From: Candidatus Fermentithermobacillaceae bacterium UBA3951
GTDB taxonomy: Bacteria; Bacillota; Sulfobacillia; Fermentithermobacillales; Fermentithermobacillaceae
Length of the DNA stretch: 30,687 nt
Reading direction: 5' to 3'
NCBI GenBank assembly: GCA_002385465.1
Contig: DGDN01000112.1
Coordinates: 6,757 to 37,443, forward strand
Shown here: one piece after another, positions 7,548 to 14,870 of the stretch
Position numbering within the stretch: position 1 is the stretch's first letter
Layout: every line of letters starts with the position of its first letter
Notes under the pieces: generated by a model
The model's database searches: none
Told to the model about the DNA's origin: nothing
Seen by the model: the letters and a program-made list of their open reading frames with translations, nothing else
Translations under genes and position numbers: made by a program

Positions 7548-8249
7548 TCACTCCCCTAGGGCTAGTCTTACGCATGCCTCAGCAAGCACCTTTGTCGGGT
7601 CTATGACCGGCGCTTCCAGGTCTCCGTCCCGGAGGACGAGGGGCAGCTCAGTGCAGCCGGCAATGACCGCCTGAGCCCCTGCTCCAACCAGTTTCGCGCC
7701 TTGACGGAGCGCTATCTCCCGGCCTTTCTCTAGGTTCCCGCCTTTCACCGAGTAGATGGCGTCCATCACCTCAATCTGGTCGTCATGAGAGGGAACGATG
7801 ACCGAGATGCCTGCTTCCGCTAGAGACTTATGATACAGCTCGGTCTTCAGTGTTCCAGAGGTGGCCAGTAACCCCACACGCTCGACTCTTCCTTTGAGCA
7901 CCCGGGCAACCTCCCGCATCATGTGGAGGACCGGGACGTTGACCGCCGCCTGTATGGCGCCGTGAAAATAATGAGCCGTGTTGCAGGGCATGGCGATCAG
8001 CCCCGCCCCCATGCTTTCAACGTTCTTCGCCGTCTCCAGGAGAAGCGGGGTGGGATCCTCGCCTTTTCCAAGGATATAGGCCGTCCGGTCTGGGATTCTC
8101 GGATTGTTGTCAACGACAATCCTTAGGTGCTCCTGGTCCTTGGTGGCAGGGGTAGCCTTTATGATTTTCATAAAGAGGTCGGCCGTGGCTTCAGGGCCCA
8201 TACCTCCCAAAATACCTACCGTCTTTCGGGCTTTATTGCCTCCGGTCAT
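7548..8249 (-). CDS. Aspartate/glutamate-type racemase (PLP-independent)
   Basis: Two-cysteine racemase of the Asp/Glu family, interconverting L- and D-forms of an amino acid; aspartate is the likeliest substrate, but broad-specificity relatives (YgeA type) exist. From the ATG at 8249 it has 233 residues, typical for the family, with AAGGCGG about 8 nt upstream. Motifs: VGILGGMGPEAT near the N-terminus, PCNTAH with catalytic-type Cys89, and AGCTELPLVL with catalytic-type Cys199. Longer starts up to 8321 would add an unconserved tail. The amidohydrolase start follows 5 nt after its stop, and its last codons contain that gene's ribosome-binding site, so the two are coupled. Confidence 0.9.
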   Translation of the reverse strand: MTGGNKARKTVGILGGMGPEATADLFMKIIKATPATKDQEHLRIVVDNNPRIPDRTAYILGKGEDPTPLLLETAKNVESMGAGLIAMPCNTAHYFHGAIQAAVNVPVLHMMREVARVLKGRVERVGLLATSGTLKTELYHKSLAEAGISVIVPSHDDQIEVMDAIYSVKGGNLEKGREIALRQGAKLVGAGAQAVIAGCTELPLVLRDGDLEAPVIDPTKVLAEACVRLALGE

Positions 8250-8350
8250 GCCTAAACCGCCTTTCTGGGACAGAAACTCCAAGAAATAATCGTAAGAAAG
8301 CGAGACTGTAAGGCAGCTCACAACTTCCTTAAGGCAAGTACCATCGCGGT

Positions 8351-8379
8351 AAGAAACCGGCCCGAACAGGCTTCCCGGT
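8351..8379 (-). terminator. Probable intrinsic terminator of divIVA
   Basis: ACCGG/CCGGT arms with an inner CC/GG pair, followed on the minus strand by TTTCTT. The stem begins at the divIVA stop codon. The stem is short but the T-rich tail is in the right place. Confidence 0.45.
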
Positions 8380-8897
8380 CAGCTCTTATGGTTCAAGCGT
8401 TCGAGGATGCCTGACGTCCCAGATTCCAGCATCTCAATGGTCGATTCCAGGAACGACTTGAACTCGGTCCTGAACCGGAGAAGGGTCTGGCGCGCACGGT
8501 CTACTTCCTCGTAACTCTTCTTGACCATCTCCTGGGCATCTTCGCGGGTCCTCTGGGCATCCAGAAGGGCCTGCCTCTTGATGGCGTCCGCTTCTCTGAG
8601 GGCAGCCTCTTTTATCTCGTCGGCAGTCTTCTGCGCAAGGACTATGGCGTTTTTCAAGGTTTCCTCGAGTCCCCGGTAGTGCTCTATCCGGGATTCAAGG
8701 CCCGCTAGCTCCACCTGAAGTTCCTCTTGAGTACGAATAAGCCTTTCGAACTCTGAAACCACAAGATCGAGGAACTCGTCGACCTCGTCCTCGCTGTAAC
8801 CTCTAAAAGACTTGGAAAACTCCTTATTGTGAATATCCAGCGGCGTAAGCCTGCGGATGTCAACATCGAGGGGCTTGGATTCGTCTGTAGGAGCCAT
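8379..8897 (-). CDS. divIVA: DivIVA-family cell-pole/septum protein
   Basis: Binds negatively curved membrane and organises poles, septum placement and, in spore formers, chromosome anchoring. 172 residues. The N-terminal membrane-binding domain shows LTPLDIHNKEFSKSFRGY (18-35) and DEVDEFLD just after it. A long coiled coil follows (about 48-150), rich in heptad leucines, Glu, Lys and Arg. The start is ATG with GAGGAGGG 7 nt upstream. It is the last gene of the ymxH-HlyD-yggS-divIVA run, but sepF, ylmG and ylmH, which usually lie between yggS and divIVA, are absent. The 110-bp leader holds an 8-bp inverted repeat. Confidence 0.95.
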   Translation of the reverse strand: MAPTDESKPLDVDIRRLTPLDIHNKEFSKSFRGYSEDEVDEFLDLVVSEFERLIRTQEELQVELAGLESRIEHYRGLEETLKNAIVLAQKTADEIKEAALREADAIKRQALLDAQRTREDAQEMVKKSYEEVDRARQTLLRFRTEFKSFLESTIEMLESGTSGILERLNHKS

Positions 8898-8942
8898 TTC
8901 GGGACCCTCCTCGGACTTGCCTCATCACAAATGTTAGGTTCA

Positions 8943-8969
8943 ACAAGAAGCCAGGTTGTACCTTCTTGT
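8943..8969 (-). repeat. 8-bp inverted repeat in the divIVA leader
   Basis: Perfect arms ACAAGAAG (8943-8950) and CTTCTTGT (8962-8969), 11-nt loop, about 45 nt upstream of the divIVA start. No T-tract follows, so an operator or an mRNA hairpin is more likely than a terminator. Confidence 0.5.
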
Positions 8970-9007
8970 CACAAAATCCGATCGTAAACGCAGCCGCGGG
9001 TTCGCTC

Positions 9008-9697
9008 TCAAGATCTCGGACCAAAGAGGCTGGTCCCGAGCCGGATTATGGTGGCTCCCTCTTCAACCGCAATGTCGAAGTCACCCGACATCCCCATGGA
9101 CAGCTCTCTCAAGTATTCGGGGTGAATCCCGGAGCTCACCATTTCGTCCCTGAGGGTCCTCAGAGTACGGAAACACTCGCGCGCGCTCCGGCTCCCTCCC
9201 GTAAGAGGCGCCACGGTCATGAGCCCCTTTAGGCGGAGAGAGGGTAGCGACAAGATGTGCCGGGCGAGCGCAAGGGCTTCCTCCGGCGCGATGCCGTGTT
9301 TTGCGGGGTCGAGTCCTGCGTTTACTTCCATAAGTACAGGGAGCGGTTCGCTCCTGTACATGGCGGCGTATTTGGCAAGCGCCCCGGCTATACGGACCGA
9401 GTCTACCGAGTGGATTTCGTCGAAAACCCTTGCCGCCATGGAAGCCTTGTTGGTCTGAAGGTGCCCGATCATACAGATGGAGACGCCCTCAAAAACGCCT
9501 TCCGACACTTTCTTGCGGGCCTCTTGCACGCGATTTTCGCCAAACAAGACGAGCCCGGATTCTATGGCATCCCGGACGAGAGAAGCGCCCACCGACTTGG
9601 TTACCGCCATTACTTTCACTTGGGCGGCATCTCGCCCGGACCTCTCGCAAGCCTTTCGTACTCGTTCCAGTACCGCCTCAAGATTTGCCCTTATCAT
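9008..9697 (-). CDS. yggS: YggS-family PLP-binding protein
   Basis: PROSC/YggS/YlmE family: a PLP carrier that keeps vitamin-B6 and amino/keto-acid pools balanced; no enzymatic turnover is established. 229 residues in a fold-type III barrel. Motifs: AVTKSV with PLP-lysine Lys34, FGENRVQEA, IGHLQTNK, and the C-terminal SMGMSGDFDIAVEEGATIIR ending in LGTSLFGPR. The ATG at 9697 overlaps the HlyD-like gene's TGA by four bases (ATGA), so translation is coupled. In Bacillus the matching gene is ylmE, in the same ftsZ-to-divIVA interval. Confidence 0.96.
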   Translation of the reverse strand: MIRANLEAVLERVRKACERSGRDAAQVKVMAVTKSVGASLVRDAIESGLVLFGENRVQEARKKVSEGVFEGVSICMIGHLQTNKASMAARVFDEIHSVDSVRIAGALAKYAAMYRSEPLPVLMEVNAGLDPAKHGIAPEEALALARHILSLPSLRLKGLMTVAPLTGGSRSARECFRTLRTLRDEMVSSGIHPEYLRELSMGMSGDFDIAVEEGATIIRLGTSLFGPRS

Positions 9698-10956
9698 CTC
9701 ACCCGTCTACCCTCCAGGAATCCCCATCCTCGAAGCACCAACTCGTCTGTCTCGTCGATGCCTCTCACCACTGCTTTGTCTCCTTTGACCATTAGTACTT
9801 GGATTTCGCGAAACCGCGCGAACGTCTTCTGGACCAAGAGTACCCCTTGCCGGCCTTCACGCTCGAGGAGCGCCGACTTCGGGATAACAACGCCCGATTG
9901 TGTCTTGGCGATAAGGCCTACCCGGTCCGTCTTCCTAAGCGACGAAACAGGCATCACGCTTATCTCCCCGACAATTATGGAATACCCCGGCGGTCTACCG
10001 TCATGGACTTCGGTGACCTTCGCCTGGAGCGTGGTGCCGTCGCTGAGCGCAAGTTCGACCCTGCCGTCTTCTCTCAAAGCGGGCTTGTCCTCGGTCTTTA
10101 TAGGCAGGAAGAAGGTAACGCCTTGACCTGAGATGACCCTGCCCAAGAGGTCACCGGCCTCAACCGGTTGCCCATCCTTGACGGCCTCGGATTTCGTCTC
10201 CCTGGCTTCTCTCGCAAGGATGGCTAACTCGGCCGCACTCTTTCCGGCGAGGTTGTCCTTCGTAAACTTGGTCTCTATCGGGGTAACCTCGCTCGAAAAG
10301 ACACCGGAAGAAGGCGAAATGACTTGGACAAGCGCCGAGGCTTGGAGAGCTTCGATTGCCGCCACACGGGCCGTGAGGTTCGCCCTTTCCTCTTCTATCT
10401 CTGCCAGTCGGTCGGCGCTCTGTCTTAAGTTCTTTTCCTCGGCCTCAAGAAGAGACTCGTGTTTTGTTGAGAGCTCCAACTCGCCCTTGGCGGACACTTC
10501 CCGTGAAAGGAAAAAAAGATTAAGGGCCTTGGCATAGGAATCCTCAACCAGGGCCGAAAGCTTCTCGAACTCCTCTTGGGTCTCGGCTTCATATTGAGCC
10601 AGCCGGGCTTTGGAAAACTCAAGGCTGTCGTCAAGCGCTTCCCTGGCCTCCGGCTTCCCTACTTCGGCGATCGCCTGCCCCGTCCTCACCGACTCTCCGT
10701 CTCTCACCAAGAACCGGAGAGTACCGGGGGCCGGCGCAACGACCAGCGAAACGCCCCCCGCGAACACGGCTTCGCCGTCGATCCTCTCCTCCAGAGTGCC
10801 TAGCGTGCCGCGTCCAACCCGTATTGTCGCGCGCAAAAAGGCCGTCCTTAAGTAAGGCCAAGTTAGGAGCAACACCAAAGACAGGAGTAATGCAAAAAGA
10901 CTTACCCTGCGGGTGAGTGTTCTGAGCTTGGCCTTGGAGCGATAGCGTCTTGCCAA
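9694..10956 (-). CDS. HlyD-like membrane-fusion (adaptor) protein
   Basis: 420 residues. A basic N-terminus and one membrane anchor (about 18-37) place the body outside the membrane. Then come a biotinyl-lipoyl half (about 66-102), a long helical hairpin (about 105-215, very rich in Glu, Ala, Leu and Arg), a second lipoyl half (about 216-285) and beta domains to the end. This is the layout of RND/ABC adaptor subunits, but no transporter or outer-membrane channel gene is near. From memory, HlyD-like proteins occur at this place in other clostridial genomes, which would suggest an envelope or division role; that is inference. The start is TTG with AGGAGA upstream. Confidence 0.78.
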   Translation of the reverse strand: MARRYRSKAKLRTLTRRVSLFALLLSLVLLLTWPYLRTAFLRATIRVGRGTLGTLEERIDGEAVFAGGVSLVVAPAPGTLRFLVRDGESVRTGQAIAEVGKPEAREALDDSLEFSKARLAQYEAETQEEFEKLSALVEDSYAKALNLFFLSREVSAKGELELSTKHESLLEAEEKNLRQSADRLAEIEEERANLTARVAAIEALQASALVQVISPSSGVFSSEVTPIETKFTKDNLAGKSAAELAILAREARETKSEAVKDGQPVEAGDLLGRVISGQGVTFFLPIKTEDKPALREDGRVELALSDGTTLQAKVTEVHDGRPPGYSIIVGEISVMPVSSLRKTDRVGLIAKTQSGVVIPKSALLEREGRQGVLLVQKTFARFREIQVLMVKGDKAVVRGIDETDELVLRGWGFLEGRRVR

Positions 10957-11007
10957 TAGTCTCTTTCTCCTGGAAATGGGCTCATTCCGCTTACTTCCCA
11001 GTAAGAG

Positions 11008-11035
11008 AGTATGGCACTCTTTCTCCGTAAGTCAA
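11008..11035 (-). promoter_or_regulatory. SigmaA-type promoter for the HlyD-like gene, yggS and perhaps divIVA
   Basis: Minus strand TTGACT (plus 11030-11035), 16-nt spacer, CATACT (plus 11008-11013). A 5-bp inverted repeat (AGAGT..ACTCT) overlaps the -10, and a second (CTTAC..GTAAG) lies in the leader; either could be an operator. It sits in the 101-bp gap between ymxH and the HlyD-like gene. Confidence 0.6.
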
Positions 11036-11057
11036 GGTAAAGCGTGGCGGCGCGTTT

Positions 11058-11315
11058 CTAGTGTGTTCTCCTCAGGTACCGCTCGGATATCTCCACAAGT
11101 ATTACGTCTTCGCCGATTTTCCTTATGTTTTCCCAAGGTACCACGTAATCGTCAGACCGGCCGAAAACTCCGAGCATCTTGGGCTGGCCGGGGACTATGA
11201 CCGCGACGATTTTCCCGTTTGCGAGATCGAGCTCAACGTCGACGATATTGCCCAGGCGCCGGCCGTCGACAGTGTTCACGACATCCCGTGTAGCCAAGTC
11301 TGAGGCGCGGATCAC
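11058..11315 (-). CDS. YlmC/YmxH-family PRC-barrel protein
   Basis: 85-residue PRC-barrel protein: IRASDLATRDVVNTVDGRRL at the start, then IVDVELDLANGKIVAVIVPG and YVVPWENIRKIGEDVILVEI. Members are linked to sporulation and the ftsZ-divIVA region of Bacillota, but their biochemical role is unknown. The start is GTG with GGGGGTG 5-6 nt upstream. It follows spoIIR after 60 bp and precedes the HlyD-like gene. Confidence 0.9.
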   Translation of the reverse strand: MIRASDLATRDVVNTVDGRRLGNIVDVELDLANGKIVAVIVPGQPKMLGVFGRSDDYVVPWENIRKIGEDVILVEISERYLRRTH

Positions 11316-11333
11316 AAGACCACCCCCTAGAAC

Positions 11334-11380
11334 ATTATATTGAGGGTGGCCGCATAGATGCGCTGCGAGGAATCCTCAAT
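11334..11380 (-). promoter_or_regulatory. Nested hairpin and TATAAT box between spoIIR and ymxH
   Basis: Arms ATTGAGG (11339-11345) and CCTCAAT (11374-11380) enclose a second stem CGCAT/ATGCG (11351-11362). On the minus strand this structure is followed directly by TATAAT (plus 11334-11339), 19 nt before the ymxH start. No good -35 is seen, so promoter status is uncertain; the hairpin may end the sigG-spoIIR transcript. Confidence 0.35.
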
Positions 11381-12239
11381 CCATGTTGTAGACGCCGGCT
11401 TGAACCGGACCGGCCCCGAGGAACACCGATAGAGCCTTCCCAATCCGGATCACTCCGGCCTTAATGGCATCCAGGAGGAGGGAGCGGACTTCCACCTTAA
11501 CCTCATCCGTCAGGCTCTCATCGATGAAGATGACTCCCTTCACGGACCCGTCGGTTTCCGTTTGGCTCTCGTCGGGGACGCTCACGTCCGGCCACGTGCC
11601 GGGGACCACGCCCCTTTGGACGAGGTCGAAATAGCAAAGGGGCGGGTACATCACACACCACCAGTTGGCGCCCTTCCCGCTCCCCAAGGTAAGTCTGAGG
11701 GCCTTGTAATCTCCCTGGGGGAGGCGAACAACCTGTCCTCCCGAAAGACGGTACGTCTTTTCAGGGAAATGGACGGTCTTTAGCTCGGCCCTTGCGCCGT
11801 AGGATACCCCACGGGCACGGAGGTACTCATTGGCCAAAGCCTCTATCTCCGGGAGGCGGCTCTCAAGAAGTTTTTCGGCTTCGTGGGCGTCTTTGGCGTC
11901 TCTCAAGCCGGCCCCAAAACGCTCGATGACTGCGTCCCTGATCTCTTCTTTCAGTTTCTGGTCACCCGAATCGTCCGAATTGGCGGGGATGTGCAGGCGG
12001 AGCGTGCTCTCGGGCGTGAGAGACGGCCATTCGCCGGGTGACGTGAGAGACGTTCCTCTATGGGTCGGGATCGCGTCGTCGTTCCTGAGCTTCATGAGGT
12101 TATTGTCGGTATAGGCCTTCTCGGCCTTTACGGTTTGGGAATAGCTCCACCCCATAAACAGTATGAGCCCCGCAACGATCGACAATAGGAGCGCTTGACC
12201 GAGCACGCTTCTCGCTCTTCTTCGTTTTATATTCGCCAC
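11376..12239 (-). CDS. spoIIR: Stage II sporulation protein R
   Basis: Signal made in the forespore and exported to the intermembrane space, where it triggers SpoIIGA to process pro-SigmaE in the mother cell. 287 residues: membrane anchor/signal segment at about 13-31, variable linker, then LRLHIPANSD (80-89), a long helical part with DAVIERFG, and the signature NWWCVMYPPLCY (192-203). The C-terminus after about 235 is less conserved. The start is GTG; a GAAAGGGG run abuts it closely, so a GTG at 12206 cannot be ruled out. It lies 6 nt downstream of sigG and so should share the SigmaF/SigmaG-type promoter there. Confidence 0.93.
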   Translation of the reverse strand: MANIKRRRARSVLGQALLLSIVAGLILFMGWSYSQTVKAEKAYTDNNLMKLRNDDAIPTHRGTSLTSPGEWPSLTPESTLRLHIPANSDDSGDQKLKEEIRDAVIERFGAGLRDAKDAHEAEKLLESRLPEIEALANEYLRARGVSYGARAELKTVHFPEKTYRLSGGQVVRLPQGDYKALRLTLGSGKGANWWCVMYPPLCYFDLVQRGVVPGTWPDVSVPDESQTETDGSVKGVIFIDESLTDEVKVEVRSLLLDAIKAGVIRIGKALSVFLGAGPVQAGVYNMD

Positions 12240-12245
12240 CCCCTT

Positions 12246-13025
12246 TCAGGCTTCTACCAGCATATCTTTGCGCATATGCCTGAGGGCCGCCTTTTCGAGG
12301 CGCGACACCTGGGCCTGTGATATGCCGATTTCCTGAGCAACCTCCATTTGTGTCTTTCCCTCAAAAAACCTCATTCTTATTATTGCCTGCTCACGTTCGG
12401 ATAATTTTGACATGGATTCGCTGATGGTAAGCTCTTGTTCCCACGAGCTGTCCTCTCCCTTTTCGTCCTTAACCTGGTCCATTACGTAAATGGGGTCGCC
12501 GCCGTCATGGTAGACGGGCTCGAAGAGGCTTATGGGTTCCTGGATGGCGTCTAGGGCGTACACGACCTCTTCTTCCGGCGTCTTGAGCTCCTGGGAGATT
12601 TCCTTTACCGAAGGTTCTCTGCCCAGGCGGGAGATGAGAGTGTCGCGCACCTGGAGGGCTTTGTAGGCCACGTCCCGCAAGGACCGGGAAACGCGGATGG
12701 GGTTATTATCCCTTAAGTACCTCCGGATCTCGCCGATTATCATCGGCACTGCGTAGGTTGAGAATTTGACGTTCTGTCCGAGGTCGAAGTTGTCGATGGC
12801 TTTCATGAGGCCGATGCACCCGACCTGAAAGAGGTCGTCAACGTTCTCGCCCCGGTTCGTAAATCGCTGGATGACGGAGAGGACAAGCCTCAGGTTACCG
12901 TTTACGAGCTTCTCGCGGGCCGTTAGGTCTCCGGCTTGTTTTGCGAGGAAAAGTTCTTTCATCTTGGCGCTTGTAAGGACCGGCAACCGGCTTGTGTTTA
13001 CGCCGCAAATCTCGACTTTGTTCAA
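12246..13025 (-). CDS. sigG: RNA polymerase sigma factor SigmaG (forespore, late)
   Basis: Sigma-70 family factor that directs late forespore transcription. I start it at the TTG at 13025, which gives NKVEICGVNTSRLPVL at the N-terminus and 259 residues, matching the Bacillus protein (260) almost end to end; GGGGGGA lies about 10 nt upstream. Region 2 has NLRLVLSVIQRF, VDDLFQVGCIGLMKAIDNFD and KFSTYAVPMIIGEIRRYLRD; region 3 has NNPIRVSRSLRD; region 4 has GKTQMEVAQEIGISQAQVSR. These features distinguish it from SigmaF and SigmaE. A SigmaF/SigmaG-type promoter precedes it. Confidence 0.97.
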   Translation of the reverse strand: MNKVEICGVNTSRLPVLTSAKMKELFLAKQAGDLTAREKLVNGNLRLVLSVIQRFTNRGENVDDLFQVGCIGLMKAIDNFDLGQNVKFSTYAVPMIIGEIRRYLRDNNPIRVSRSLRDVAYKALQVRDTLISRLGREPSVKEISQELKTPEEEVVYALDAIQEPISLFEPVYHDGGDPIYVMDQVKDEKGEDSSWEQELTISESMSKLSEREQAIIRMRFFEGKTQMEVAQEIGISQAQVSRLEKAALRHMRKDMLVEA

Positions 13026-13067
13026 AGCGCGGTAGTCCCCCCGGTGTGCTTCCAATATTTAGTGAAT

Positions 13068-13103
13068 CATATTGAGTATTGCCAAATGAACCGGGGGTTA
13101 TAC
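13068..13103 (-). promoter_or_regulatory. SigmaF/SigmaG-type promoter of sigG-spoIIR
   Basis: Minus strand: GTATA (plus 13099-13103), 15-nt spacer, then GGCAATACT (plus 13075-13083). This fits the SigmaF/G pattern GYWTA-N15-GGNNANAHT exactly. It sits in the 84-bp gap between sigE and sigG, about 45-50 nt from the sigG start. It would give forespore-specific expression of sigG and of spoIIR behind it. Confidence 0.8.
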
Positions 13104-13109
13104 AGGAGT

Positions 13110-13832
13110 TTACTGGAAGGTGACGATCTCCTTATAGAGCCGCTGCATTATTTTCTTCTCAAGCCGCGAAATATATGACTGGGAGATGCCCAGCATATCC
13201 GCAACTTGTTTCTGAGTGCGCTCAACTCCGTCCTTGAGCCCAAATCTTAGGTCCACTATGGTCCGCTCCCTCCAGGGAAGCCGGCCGAGGACCGCGCGCA
13301 GAGTCTGGCGGTCATCTTCCTTCTCCAGATCGCCGTAAATTAGGTCGTCGGGAGTCCCCTTTACGTCGGAGAGGCAGAGTTCATTCCCTTCCCCGTCCAC
13401 GTTCAAGGGTTCGTCGAAAGAGACTTCCGATTTCACCCTCATGGTCCTCCGGAGGTACATGAGGATCTCGTTTTCGATGCACTTTGATGCGTAAGTCGCA
13501 AGTTTGATGTTTTTTTCTATGTCAAAGGTCGAAACCGCCTTTATGAGGCCCACCGACCCGATTGACACAAGGTCGTCCACGGGGATCCCTGTGTTCTCGA
13601 ATTTCTTGGCGATGTACACGACCAGCCGTAGGTTCCGCTCGATTAGAGTAGACCTCACGTCTACGTCTCCCGAACGCAGCCTGCTTAAGAGCAGGCCTTC
13701 TTCTTCTTGAGTAAGGGGCGGCGGCAGGGCCTCGGTCCCGCCGATGTAGTCGATCCTTCCTCCTACCCCGAGGGCGCGAAGGAGTAAGTTTATCTCTCGC
13801 GTAAGGCGAGTCCAAATCGATGAAAGCGTCAC
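13110..13832 (-). CDS. sigE: RNA polymerase sigma factor SigmaE (mother cell, early), pro-form
   Basis: Made as inactive pro-SigmaE and cut by SpoIIGA. I start it at the GTG at 13832, which has a perfect GAGGAGGTG 6 nt upstream and gives 240 residues (Bacillus 239); a TTG at 13859 would lie before that site. The first 28 residues, up to YIGGTEALPPPL, hold the hydrophobic/basic pro-sequence (WTRLTREINLLLRALG). Region 2 has NLRLVVYIAKKFENTGIPVD and ATYASKCIENEILMYLRR; next comes SEVSFDEPLNVDGEGNELCL. Region 4 is TQKQVADMLGISQSYISRLE. It follows spoIIGA after about 30 bp, the usual processing-enzyme/substrate pair. Confidence 0.97.
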   Translation of the reverse strand: MTLSSIWTRLTREINLLLRALGVGGRIDYIGGTEALPPPLTQEEEGLLLSRLRSGDVDVRSTLIERNLRLVVYIAKKFENTGIPVDDLVSIGSVGLIKAVSTFDIEKNIKLATYASKCIENEILMYLRRTMRVKSEVSFDEPLNVDGEGNELCLSDVKGTPDDLIYGDLEKEDDRQTLRAVLGRLPWRERTIVDLRFGLKDGVERTQKQVADMLGISQSYISRLEKKIMQRLYKEIVTFQ

Positions 13833-13863
13833 GAGAGGCACCTCCTCAAGACTCTCCAAAGAC

Positions 13864-14751
13864 TTAGGGATTCACAAGATCCGGGTGCAAGAGAGCCTGG
13901 TAGAGGCCGCTGGGGCTTAGTCTCTCTTGGGAAGCGCACACAATGGCGTTCTTGAACACCCGTAGACCGCTCTTGCCTACCAAAGCCAAACGATCGGGCC
14001 GGAACCCGGGTAGGACCCCCATCCTCCCGGACAGGCTCTCATAGGGGACGAGACGCAACCTTGTCCCGACGCTCGTCTCAGGCAAAGCTGCAGGTATGGC
14101 GTCCCAAGTGGACATAAAGAACGCGGAGACTTCCGGAGGCATGAGACTCCGGAGGGCCTCCCAGTCTATTACGATGACCGGAAGTCCCGAGACCGGATCC
14201 CGCAGGTTGTTGCCGGTATCGACGAGTCCGGTAAGCCCCAGTGTCTTGCCGCCCATGCTCACTTCGATGGTCATAAGAGGCAGCCGTCTGAGGGACGAAT
14301 AGCCGTTCATTCTTGCGAGGACGGGTAACGCTGCCAGCACCGCCAAGGAGAGCGCCACGACGTACCAGTGGACTACCGCTTCGCCTTGAAAAAGAGAGGC
14401 CTGAGCTGCAATGCGTCCACCAAAACTCTGCAAGGCGAGGGCTGTACCCGCGGCGACGGCGGAAGAGAGGAAGAAGCACAAGGTGACTCTCAAGAGCGCT
14501 ATCCCTCTTGTACCCGGGTAAGAAAGGGCGACCATGAACAGGCCGAAGGCTATCCGGGCCGGCAAAGAGTAGGCGGCTCTTAAAGGCACAACCAGTGCAG
14601 ATACGGCATAGGCGGAACCAAGGAGCGAGGAGAAGGCCAAGCGCCAATGGGAGATGTTCCTGTAAGAGAGTTTCCCCGCCGCGAGCAAGATGATATAGTT
14701 CACGGCGACGTTCGTGAGGAGAAGCACGTCCCAGTAGATGTACCTGACCAT
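13864..14751 (-). CDS. spoIIGA: SpoIIGA, pro-SigmaE processing aspartic protease
   Basis: Membrane-embedded aspartic protease that removes the SigmaE pro-sequence when activated by SpoIIR. 295 residues: five hydrophobic segments in the first 150 residues, then the cytoplasmic protease domain with LVDTGNNLRDPVSGLPV and predicted catalytic Asp178. The start is ATG with GGGGTGA about 9 nt upstream. The 119-bp gap after ftsZ has AT-rich patches (TAATAA) but I find no convincing Spo0A box or spaced -35/-10. Confidence 0.95.
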   Translation of the reverse strand: MVRYIYWDVLLLTNVAVNYIILLAAGKLSYRNISHWRLAFSSLLGSAYAVSALVVPLRAAYSLPARIAFGLFMVALSYPGTRGIALLRVTLCFFLSSAVAAGTALALQSFGGRIAAQASLFQGEAVVHWYVVALSLAVLAALPVLARMNGYSSLRRLPLMTIEVSMGGKTLGLTGLVDTGNNLRDPVSGLPVIVIDWEALRSLMPPEVSAFFMSTWDAIPAALPETSVGTRLRLVPYESLSGRMGVLPGFRPDRLALVGKSGLRVFKNAIVCASQERLSPSGLYQALLHPDLVNP

Positions 14752-14870
14752 CCGGGTCGATCACCCCGCAAGGCAATGCCTATTCAGGACCTCATCCCTT
14801 TATTACAGGGCGATCATACAACCGGTAGAGGTGCGAACCTTGTCCGTACCTGGATCTTTCTTCTCGGATT

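Noticed and set aside
8250..8350. Promoter for the racemase gene
   Set aside because: TTGTGA and TTACAG are possible -35 boxes but no acceptable -10 is found at 15-19 nt.
9257..10126. 289-codon plus-strand open frame
   Set aside because: Antisense to yggS and the HlyD-like gene; no recognisable motif, and both real genes are well supported.
12240..12300. SigmaF/G promoter for spoIIR inside the end of sigG
   Set aside because: GCATA is followed at 16 nt by GGTAGAAGC, which fails the conserved A and T positions of the -10.
14752..14870. Spo0A box and SigmaA promoter before spoIIGA
   Set aside because: A partial match (GTGCGAA) lacks a base of the 0A consensus, and TAATAA has no -35 at proper spacing; not enough to annotate although regulation by Spo0A is expected.
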